Of a stretch of DNA of 46,116 nt, positions 38,883 to 46,116 are shown piece by piece (position 1 is the stretch's first letter; the number at the start of each line of letters is the position of its first letter). This DNA comes from an uncultured Bacilli bacterium. Its GTDB lineage: Bacteria; Bacillota_I; Bacilli_A; RF39; UBA660. Under the pieces are notes generated by a model that was not told the origin of the DNA, did no database searches, and was given only the letters and a program-made list of their open reading frames with translations. Where the stretch lies: positions 1-46,116 of the forward strand of contig CANPXO010000004.1 in NCBI GenBank assembly GCA_947586205.1. The letters are read 5' to 3'. Both the position numbers and the translations under genes were made by a program.

Positions 38883-39668
38883 TCAGGAACGTGATTCACT
38901 TAATAATTCTTCCAACGGTAAGACTTTTAAACCTTGAAAATAGATTTGATTTAGTAAAACTTGTACTTTTGGAATTTCTAAATTTTCTAAGAAAAGAATG
39001 GAACCAGATTTAATGGAATGATAGTTAGATACAAAGTTTTGATTATTCAAACGAAGTGTTTCTTCAATCATAATCTTTTTCTTTTTTTGACAAAATTCTT
39101 CGGATAATAAACGAATATAACAAAAATCGTTGTTCCATTCATTTTTCTTTAACATATTTTCGACTTCTTGATAATTTTTTTCATCGACATTTAATTTGCT
39201 TCCGTATTTTATAACTCCACCTACATTTTCTTTAGTTGTTAAAATAGAATAAGGAACACCCATCTCTTCAAAGTACTCTTTTAATGTATTACTTGCGATG
39301 ATGAAACTGACTCCTTCTTTTAACTTGCTTCCTTCTGATATGACTTTATCTAAGTTTTCACTTAATGAAATGTTTGGTTTTACTTCATCAAAAACAAAGT
39401 TATTTTCAGAGTAGTATCCAAGATTCTTCATAGCTGTAAAACTTTTATCGACGTTTACAACCTCGCCTACTAGCCCAGGAATAATCGTATCATCTTTGAT
39501 GATGGCATCCACGGACTTGATTTCATAGTCATCCATCGAAGCAAGAATGGATTCATAAATGGGGTCTTTACTCCTCATAAATTGAGCAATTTTTTCGGTA
39601 TAGTAAAAACTAAAACATAACAAAACAATTAAACCAAAGATTCGTACATACTTATTCATAAAATTCAC
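38883..39668 (-). CDS. membrane-anchored protein, possibly degenerate polysaccharide deacetylase-like
   Basis: N-terminal TM; C-terminus FVSNYHSIKSGSILFLENLEIPKVQVLLNQIYFQGLKVLPLEELL resembles the end of a NodB-type fold. Confidence 0.5.
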   Translation of the reverse strand: MNFMNKYVRIFGLIVLLCFSFYYTEKIAQFMRSKDPIYESILASMDDYEIKSVDAIIKDDTIIPGLVGEVVNVDKSFTAMKNLGYYSENNFVFDEVKPNISLSENLDKVISEGSKLKEGVSFIIASNTLKEYFEEMGVPYSILTTKENVGGVIKYGSKLNVDEKNYQEVENMLKKNEWNNDFCYIRLLSEEFCQKKKKIMIEETLRLNNQNFVSNYHSIKSGSILFLENLEIPKVQVLLNQIYFQGLKVLPLEELLSESRS

Positions 39669-39701
39669 CTAATTCATTCTATGAAAAAAAGTTTTTTTTA
39701 T

Positions 39702-40052
39702 CTAATTTTTTTCATTTTTTTCTTTAGGATGATAACTAGATACAAAAGCAATGGTCTCGGCAATCACTTCGGTCATGAATTTTTTCTCGCCTTGTTCATT
39801 GGTGTAGTTACGAACTTGTAAACGTCCACGGATGCAGACAATGTCGCCTTTTTTACAGTATTCGTTTGCCCGTTCGGCAATACCGTTCCAGAGTACGCAG
39901 CGAATAAAGTCCGTTTCATAAATCCCATCCATGTTTTTGTAAGTTCTCGGAACTGCAAGATTTACAACTGTACGAAAAGACTCATTTTCCGTTTTGACAA
40001 TCTCTGGGTCGCCCGATAATCTTCCGATTAGAATGACATGATTCATGTACAA
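39702..40052 (-). CDS. ssb: single-stranded DNA-binding protein, short form
   Basis: MNHVILIGRLSGDPEIVKTENESFRTVVNLAVPRTYK...CVLWNGIAERANEYCKKGDIVCIRGRLQVR OB fold. Confidence 0.93.
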   Translation of the reverse strand: MYMNHVILIGRLSGDPEIVKTENESFRTVVNLAVPRTYKNMDGIYETDFIRCVLWNGIAERANEYCKKGDIVCIRGRLQVRNYTNEQGEKKFMTEVIAETIAFVSSYHPKEKNEKN

Positions 40053-40124
40053 TTCCTCCTTTCGTGCTACACATTAAAGCAAAAAAAGAGGATCATTTCA
40101 AATGGCAAAAATGGCCAAAACCTT

Positions 40125-40165
40125 GCAGATTTTGAAAATCTGCTTAGCAAATTTTCAAAATTTGC
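40125..40165. repeat. two adjacent 19-bp perfect palindromes
   Basis: GCAGATTTTGAAAATCTGC tta GCAAATTTTCAAAATTTGC. Confidence 0.9.
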
Positions 40166-40185
40166 AGGGAAAAACACCAAAAAAG

Positions 40186-40222
40186 GGCAAAAATGCCTAA
40201 TTTGCCCACTTTTTTTGACAAG
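40186..40222. terminator. bidirectional-type terminator GGGCAAA-aatgccta-aTTTGCCC with A and T tracts
   Basis: inverted repeat between sufB and ssb. Confidence 0.65.
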
Positions 40223-40275
40223 TTTTGTCACATGGTGTCACATCTTGTCGAATTCAGTCGTTTTTGATGATTTTA

Positions 40276-41580
40276 TCACACAGTCTCTTTTAATAAACGA
40301 TTTAATTCCACTGCATATTCCATTGGTAATTCTTTTTTAAAATCTTCGACAAAACCTAAAATAAATAATTCTTTTGCTTCGTTTTCATCTAGACCTTTAC
40401 TCTCTAAGTAAAATAATTTTTCTTCATTCACTTTTGAGACAGTTGCTTCATGTTCTATTTGAGAACTTTTATTTTCGACAATGTTTTTAGGAATGGTATC
40501 ACTCTTGCTTATTCCATCTATTAAAATCGTATCGCATTTTACAGTTGCAACAGAGTCCGTGGCATCTTTGGTAATTCTCGTTGTTCCTCTGTAATTAGCA
40601 ACTCCTCCACCTTCCGCGATAGATTTATTTAAAATATTGCTCTTAGTGTGACGTCCTAAATGAATCATTTTTGCCCCAGCATCTAAAACTTGGCCTTTCT
40701 TCGCATAAGCGATGGAAATACAGTTTCCACTTGAGTAGTCTCCTTTTAAGATAACAGATGGATATTTCATGGTAACTTTACTCCCAATATTTCCATCTAC
40801 CCATTCCATGCGGCCACCTTCTTCGACAATGGCTCTTTTGGTGACTAAATTATAAACATCATTACTCCAGTTTTGAATCGTGCTATAACGCACTCTCGCG
40901 TTTTTTCCAACAAAAATTTCAACGACTCCAGCATGCAAAGAACTTTTGGAGTAACTTCTTGCTGTACAACCTTCAATATAAGATAATTCGGAATTTTCAT
41001 CCACGATTATAATGGTTCTTTCAAATTGTCCTAAACTTTCTGTATCAATTCGAAAGTAACTTTGTAAAGGTCTATCTAATTTGGTATTCGGTGGAATATA
41101 GATGAAAGATCCCCCACTCCAAACAGCACCATTCAAAGCTGTGTATTTATTTTCTTTGTAATCCACTAAAGTATTAAAATACTTTTGAAATAATTCAGGA
41201 TATTTTTGTAAAGCTTCATCGGTACTACAAAAAATTATATTTTTATCTGTTAAGTTTTTATGATAAACAACTTCACTTTCTAATTGATTGGAAACACCAT
41301 CTAAATATTTTTTCTCGGCATCTACAACACCTAGTTCGCAAAAAGTTTGATAAGTTGATGCGTTTACATCTTCCCATTTATCCTTTTGTTCTTCTGTTTT
41401 TTTATAATATAAAATATCATCAAAAGAAAACTCTAAACTAGGTCCAAAGTTTGGATTTTCTAAAGATTCAAATGCTTTAAAAGCTTGAAGTCGAAACTCT
41501 CTCATCCACTCTGGCTCATTTTTCTTTAAAGATAACTCTTGTATAAATAATTCATCTAATTTCTGTTTCATAAATATCAC
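40276..41580 (-). CDS. sufB: Fe-S cluster assembly protein SufB
   Basis: GAVWSGGSFIYIPPNTKLDRPLQSYFRI, YIEGCTA, ILNKSIAEGGG, CDTILIDGISKSDTIP. Confidence 0.93.
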   Translation of the reverse strand: MIFMKQKLDELFIQELSLKKNEPEWMREFRLQAFKAFESLENPNFGPSLEFSFDDILYYKKTEEQKDKWEDVNASTYQTFCELGVVDAEKKYLDGVSNQLESEVVYHKNLTDKNIIFCSTDEALQKYPELFQKYFNTLVDYKENKYTALNGAVWSGGSFIYIPPNTKLDRPLQSYFRIDTESLGQFERTIIIVDENSELSYIEGCTARSYSKSSLHAGVVEIFVGKNARVRYSTIQNWSNDVYNLVTKRAIVEEGGRMEWVDGNIGSKVTMKYPSVILKGDYSSGNCISIAYAKKGQVLDAGAKMIHLGRHTKSNILNKSIAEGGGVANYRGTTRITKDATDSVATVKCDTILIDGISKSDTIPKNIVENKSSQIEHEATVSKVNEEKLFYLESKGLDENEAKELFILGFVEDFKKELPMEYAVELNRLLKETV

Positions 41581-41672
41581 ATTATTTATTATAATCAGTT
41601 TTATTTTTAAAGTAAAGAACTTCCCATTTTAAAAAAATAGTGTTATACTAATTTTAGAATAAAGGTGAGCCT

Positions 41673-42173
41673 ATGACACAAAGCGTGATGAAAGATAATA
41701 TTGCTTATTTAAATGTCTGGATGAACTATAACCCCGCATTTAAAGAAAACTTAAGTATTATAGGAAATGAGTTAGTTTGGAAAGACCATGACAAAGAAGA
41801 ATCTATCGATATCTCTCACTTTTATTTACCTGAAATGCTTTATAATGAAAATTTTCGAAGACAAATTGCTGAAACACATGAACTTACAGGAGAAGATTTA
41901 TTTCAAATCATAAAAATCTATGTTCAGACTGAAGAAATTTTAGAGGCTGCACAAAAAGAGTTTGCGAGTTCACCAATCATTGAAGATATTAGTACACGAA
42001 CAGAAAACGGAAATATTTTTTTAGTGATTACTGATAATCAAAGCAAAAAATATCGTTATGATACAAAAGAGCCAGAAAAAGTCATCAATACTTTTTTAGA
42101 TTTAAAAGATGAAAAAGGTACTGTGACTTTAAAAGAATTTGGGAGGGTGATTCAAAATGAAAAGTTTAAATGA
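41673..42173 (+). CDS. hypothetical protein, 166 aa
   Basis: ORF overlapping the next ORF by 17 nt. Confidence 0.65.
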   Translation: MTQSVMKDNIAYLNVWMNYNPAFKENLSIIGNELVWKDHDKEESIDISHFYLPEMLYNENFRRQIAETHELTGEDLFQIIKIYVQTEEILEAAQKEFASSPIIEDISTRTENGNIFLVITDNQSKKYRYDTKEPEKVINTFLDLKDEKGTVTLKEFGRVIQNEKFK

Positions 42174-42579
42174 ATACATAAGGATTCTTACAAATCCTAC
42201 GCCAACTGAAGAAGATGTACGTACACGAGATTACCTTATGAACTTTGTTTCTGATTGTAACGACCAGATGGAATGTCTCTCTGTTAATACGATTAACTTT
42301 TTAATTGGACTTAGTTCTGCTATAGAGAGTGTACGTATGCAAAATCAAGAAGTTCCTAATGCTTATTTCCAAAGTACTCTTGATACTTGGAGGAGGATTA
42401 CTTCCTCTCCATCTAAATTAGAACTAAGACATATGGAAGAAGAAAAGTTAAATCAAAAAAAAGAACAAATGCGCTTATCCAAGCAAAAAAAAGATGGATT
42501 TACAAATGCTTCCATCTTAATTTATGTAGCTCTTAATTTAGGTTTATTCTTAGCTTGTTTACTACTTTTATTTAAGTAG
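42157..42579 (+). CDS. hypothetical protein with C-terminal TM, translationally coupled to the previous ORF
   Basis: SD ggagggtg inside the upstream ORF; C-terminal ASILIYVALNLGLFLACLLLLFK. Confidence 0.65.
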   Translation: MKSLNEYIRILTNPTPTEEDVRTRDYLMNFVSDCNDQMECLSVNTINFLIGLSSAIESVRMQNQEVPNAYFQSTLDTWRRITSSPSKLELRHMEEEKLNQKKEQMRLSKQKKDGFTNASILIYVALNLGLFLACLLLLFK

Positions 42580-42614
42580 TTTTTTTCTTTTTTATATTCA
42601 TTTTTTAATATACA

Positions 42615-43667
42615 TTATTCATCTTCCATTTTTTCTGTGGATACCTCTTTGGCAAAACCATAATGCTCTCTTACTTTTGTTTCAAGTTCATTCATAAGTT
42701 CTTTATTTTCTTTTAATAATGCTTTTACATTTTCTTTTCCTTGCCCTATTTTCTCCCCATTATAAGCATACCAAGCTCCAGATTTATCTAAGATATTTAA
42801 GTCAGATGCAATATCAATGACTTCTCCTTCTTTCGAAACTCCTTCGCCATACATAATATCTACACAAGCAGACTTAAATGGTGGAGCTACTTTATTTTTT
42901 ACCACTTTAATATTCGTACGGTTTCCAATCACTTGGTCTCCTACTTTAATTTGCTCCCCACGACGAACATCTAAACGAATCGTTGCATAGAACTTTAAAG
43001 CTCTTCCACCTGGTGTCGTTTCAGGATTACCAAACATCACTCCTACTTTTTCTCTTAATTGATTGATAAAAATCGCGGTTGTTTTTGTTTTATTAATGGT
43101 TCCTGATAATTTTCTTAATGCTTGGGACATCAATCTTGCTTGAAGACCGACATGAGCATCTCCCATATCGCCATCAATCTCAGCTTGAGGAACTAACGCA
43201 GCCACAGAGTCAATGACAATGATATTCACGGCCTCACTTCGTACCAATGCTTCACAAATTTCAAGAGCTTGTTCTCCCGTATCTGGTTGAGATAAAAGAA
43301 GTTCATTGATATCTACTCCCAAATTTTTAGCATAGACAGGGTCCAGAGCATGCTCGGCATCAATAAATGCGGCTCTTCCACCTTGTTTTTGAACCTCTGC
43401 TATCGCATGAAGGGCAAATGTCGTTTTTCCACTTGATTCTGGTCCATAAATTTCAATAATTCTTCCTTTTGGATATCCTCCAACTCCTAAAGCAATATCG
43501 AGTGCTAGAGAACCACTTGGGGTTACATCAATCTCCATATGGTCTTCTGCCCCCAGTTTCATAATGGCTCCTTTTCCAAATTGTTTTTCAATATCAGCTA
43601 GTACTTGTTCTAGTGCTTTGTCCTTATCCTTTAAATCCTTTGTTGTTTTCATAATGTTTCCTCCCAT
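42615..43667 (-). CDS. recA: recombinase RecA
   Basis: [51 protein letters not shown]. Confidence 0.99.
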   Translation of the reverse strand: MGGNIMKTTKDLKDKDKALEQVLADIEKQFGKGAIMKLGAEDHMEIDVTPSGSLALDIALGVGGYPKGRIIEIYGPESSGKTTFALHAIAEVQKQGGRAAFIDAEHALDPVYAKNLGVDINELLLSQPDTGEQALEICEALVRSEAVNIIVIDSVAALVPQAEIDGDMGDAHVGLQARLMSQALRKLSGTINKTKTTAIFINQLREKVGVMFGNPETTPGGRALKFYATIRLDVRRGEQIKVGDQVIGNRTNIKVVKNKVAPPFKSACVDIMYGEGVSKEGEVIDIASDLNILDKSGAWYAYNGEKIGQGKENVKALLKENKELMNELETKVREHYGFAKEVSTEKMEDE

Positions 43668-43678
43668 TTCATAAATTC

Positions 43679-43707
43679 AATTTATCATAAAAAAAAGTGT
43701 TTGTCAA
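43679..43707 (-). promoter_or_regulatory. recA promoter TTGACA-17-TAAATT
   Basis: -35 at 43702-43707, -10 at 43679-43684; -35 sits in an AAAAGTGTT...AACACTTTT hairpin. Confidence 0.75.
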
Positions 43708-43716
43708 CACTTTTTA

Positions 43717-43730
43717 CGAACATATGTTTT
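43717..43730 (-). promoter_or_regulatory. LexA/SOS box upstream of recA
   Basis: CGAACATATGTTTT, 13/14 match to the Bacillus consensus CGAACRNRYGTTYC. Confidence 0.75.
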
Positions 43731-43736
43731 CTATAC

Positions 43737-44336
43737 TTATTTTAAAGTTATTTGAAGTTTTTGTTTCCATTCGATAAAATAAAGGAAAGCAGATACGACT
43801 GATAAAATGGTTGCAATGTCAATCAAAATTTCAGCTACATAAATCCCCCAGACTTCAAAAGGAAGATTATAGAATAACATGAGAGAAATTCCTACTAACA
43901 TTGTAATGGTTTTCACTTTTCCCCAAATATTGGCTTTAATCACTTTATTATTTTTTAAGGCAAGCATGCGAAGAGCATCCATAAAGATATCTCTTATCAC
44001 AATTACAACTGGTACAAGCACATGAATGAAACCATGATATGCAAGGATAATTAAAACACCATTTACTAAAAACTTATCTGCTACTGCATCTAGTAGAGCT
44101 CCCACATCGGTCTCTTGTTTTTCTTTTCTAGCAATCGCTCCATCTAAATAGTCAGTCACGGAAGCAATCACAAATAAAAAACCTGCTACTAAATACTTTA
44201 CATCTACAACAACTTTTCCCATCACTAAAAATGTTGGTATTGTAATTCCGACATCTTGCCATGGAAATAATAATAGAATAAAAATAATTACGGCTAACAC
44301 CATTCTAGAAATGGTTAATCGATTCGATAAATTCAT
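43737..44336 (-). CDS. pgsA: CDP-diacylglycerol-glycerol-3-phosphate 3-phosphatidyltransferase
   Basis: SVTDYLDGAIARKEKQETDVGALLDAVADKFLV. Confidence 0.93.
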   Translation of the reverse strand: MNLSNRLTISRMVLAVIIFILLLFPWQDVGITIPTFLVMGKVVVDVKYLVAGFLFVIASVTDYLDGAIARKEKQETDVGALLDAVADKFLVNGVLIILAYHGFIHVLVPVVIVIRDIFMDALRMLALKNNKVIKANIWGKVKTITMLVGISLMLFYNLPFEVWGIYVAEILIDIATILSVVSAFLYFIEWKQKLQITLK

Positions 44337-44349
44337 AAAACCCTACTTT

Positions 44350-44793
44350 CTAAGACACTACTGTCATAAGACTCCAAATAATAATACCAATGGCTAATAA
44401 AATTAAAACAGTATACAGAATCATATAATATTTAGATGGATATTTCTTCATCGGTTTCGTATAAGGAGAAACAATTTTTTCTTCCACTTTTTCTTTTTGT
44501 TGTTCACTTACTTTTTTTTCAATTTCTTTTAAAGGTATTTTTGAAGTATATTCAAATAAATATTCATTAAATTCATCAATTAATTTAGCTCCATCTAAAC
44601 CTAAATATTTTGCATAATTCACAATATAATCTTTGAGTTCATAAATATCTTTAAAACAACCTATACTTCCACTTTCGATATTTTCTAAAATGACCTCTTT
44701 AATTCCTAAATCTTCAGATGCTTCTTTTAAGTTCACTCCGGATGATATTCGAGCTTCTTTTAATTTCTCACCAATACTATCCAAGATTCTCAC
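44350..44793 (-). CDS. RodZ-like HTH membrane protein
   Basis: IGEKLKEARISSGVNLKEASEDLGIKEVILENIESG plus C-terminal TM; next to pgsA-recA as in Bacillus. Confidence 0.85.
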   Translation of the reverse strand: MRILDSIGEKLKEARISSGVNLKEASEDLGIKEVILENIESGSIGCFKDIYELKDYIVNYAKYLGLDGAKLIDEFNEYLFEYTSKIPLKEIEKKVSEQQKEKVEEKIVSPYTKPMKKYPSKYYMILYTVLILLAIGIIIWSLMTVVS

Positions 44794-44824
44794 TCCTTTT
44801 TGGTATCATATGATATTAATCACA

Positions 44825-45170
44825 AAAATAATTTCATAAGCCTTGTTCTGTAATGTATTGCTACATTGGCAAATATTTATCTATTTCAAAATGAAATCTC
44901 TTGCATCGTTCATTTTCTAGCAAAAGTTCCCCTACCAAATTTGGGTTTCTCGCTTGCGGGGTTTACCACGTTCCACTTCCAAGGTTTCCCTTTTCTTCGT
45001 CACTTTGGCACTTTTATATTTACTAATACCATTTAAGGTACGTTCAAAGCCGTTTGTACTAAGTACAACCATAGGTTATTTTTTCCCTATGCACAATCAC
45101 TACAACCATCTCAGGCTGTGCGAGCAAGGACTTTCCTCTACATTGTTTTTATGCAGCATTTGCCTCATTA
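44825..45170 (-). ncRNA. rnpB: RNase P RNA, Bacillus type B-like
   Basis: minus strand GTAGAGGAAAGTCCTTGCTCGCACAGCCTGAGATGG..., AAAGTGCCAAAGTGACGAAG, GTGGAACGTGGTAAACCCCGCAAGCGAGAAACCCAAATTTGGTAGGGGAA, ...ACAGAACAAGGCTTATGAAA. Confidence 0.95.
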
Positions 45171-45503
45171 TTTTTGCATATGTCCATACACAAATTTTTC
45201 TAATTGGCTAATTCTTCTTAGTAAATCGATGTTGCTTACTCCACTAGCTTCACCACTTGTCTCAGGTTTATTTTCTAATTTCATTTGAAGTTCACGAATT
45301 TGTTGTTTCAAACCTTGAATTTCTTCATTCTTAGCCCCTAATTCTTTTTCCATACCTTTGATTATTTTCATAAACTCTGTGTAATCTTTAATCACAAGGT
45401 CTAAAAAATTATCTACTTCTTGAGGGCGATATCCACGTGCATCTACTTTGAATTCTTTCTCATAGATTTCTTCTGGACTTAATGTAATTCTTTCATTTAA
45501 CAT
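45168..45503 (-). CDS. gpsB: GpsB/DivIVA-like cell division protein
   Basis: LSPEEIYEKEFKVDARGYRPQEVDNFLDLVIKDY; adjacent to rnpB as in Bacillus. Confidence 0.93.
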   Translation of the reverse strand: MLNERITLSPEEIYEKEFKVDARGYRPQEVDNFLDLVIKDYTEFMKIIKGMEKELGAKNEEIQGLKQQIRELQMKLENKPETSGEASGVSNIDLLRRISQLEKFVYGHMQK

Positions 45504-45541
45504 ATGACCACATCCTCAAGATAATATTACCAATACTTTTC

Positions 45542-45955
45542 CTATTTGTCAATTGACAACTGTTTACAAAGACTAGGCGATTTGGAAGATACATACTCTC
45601 CAGGAATTTGATAGGCAATTAAAGTATGATTTTGAACAAGTTCCAAAGCCTCCTCTTTCGTATAGACCTCTCTAGGTGCAAAGGTTTGAAACGGAACAAA
45701 AGAAGAAAATTCTAGCTTGTATTTTTTCGAATCTTTCACTTTCTCGGTATTAAGTATTAACATAGAATTTAAATCTAAATATCTTCCATCATGATACCAA
45801 ATAGCAGAGCGAACCGTATGTCCAATCGTCGCTTCATCATGCCATTTTGCGGAGGCATCTCTTTCAATAATTTCAATTGTTGCTTCATAAAGTTCTTCGC
45901 TTTTCATAAATTTAAACATCGCATGCAATTTTAGTGATAAATCTTTTGTGTTCAT
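45542..45955 (-). CDS. hypothetical protein, 137 aa
   Basis: complete ORF upstream of gpsB; no recognised family. Confidence 0.65.
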   Translation of the reverse strand: MNTKDLSLKLHAMFKFMKSEELYEATIEIIERDASAKWHDEATIGHTVRSAIWYHDGRYLDLNSMLILNTEKVKDSKKYKLEFSSFVPFQTFAPREVYTKEEALELVQNHTLIAYQIPGEYVSSKSPSLCKQLSIDK

Positions 45956-46116
45956 ACAATGATTTCCTTTCTAGCAATACATATCATATTCCTAGTTTAC
46001 TAGAAAAGTCAAGAGGATAATCCGTCGAAAGTTGTCTAAAGTTACAGTTTTGTGACTACAAGGAAAAAAATCAAAATTTTTTTAGCAAAATCAAATATTT
46101 ATTGATATAATTAGAA

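Noticed and set aside
44954-45211. 85-aa plus-strand ORF
   Set aside because: Antisense to RNase P RNA; not coding.
1-46116. tRNA and rRNA genes
   Set aside because: I saw no convincing tRNA cloverleaf or rRNA segments; a tRNAscan/barrnap run would be needed to exclude them fully.

Overview
AT-rich, low-GC Bacillota-type chromosomal window (46.1 kb), mostly on the minus strand. It is a housekeeping backbone (ftsW-like, def, valS with a T-box, obgE, CIRCE-clpB, rpoB-rpoC, rsmC-like, ftsK/spoIIIE, RNase J-like, ssb, sufB, SOS-box recA, pgsA, rodZ-like, rnpB, gpsB) broken up by small accessory islands. The two strongest discoveries are: (1) 35.87-37.12 kb, a tandem array of convergently transcribed units that looks like a multi-copy type I toxin-antitoxin cluster. 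It has four near-identical plus-strand small-RNA genes, each with a -35/17 bp/-10 promoter and a terminator. Three minus-strand short hydrophobic peptide ORFs have their own promoters and Shine-Dalgarno (SD) sequences sequestered by covarying anti-SD arms. The fourth RNA has no toxin partner. (2) 18.5-19.3 kb, a type III (ToxIN/AbiQ-like) toxin-antitoxin locus: consensus promoter, 3 x 35-nt tandem repeats, terminator hairpin, then a ToxN-family protein. Other notable items: a MITE-like element with perfect 26-bp terminal inverted repeats; a CDP-alcohol phosphatidyltransferase fused to an HD domain; a prepilin-like protein with a thrombospondin-1-like Cys-rich tail; an RNase J homologue with degraded metal-binding motifs; a modular repeat-protein pair; and a divergent kinase-like protein. 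All identifications come from reading the sequence and motif recall. No database search or folding program was run.
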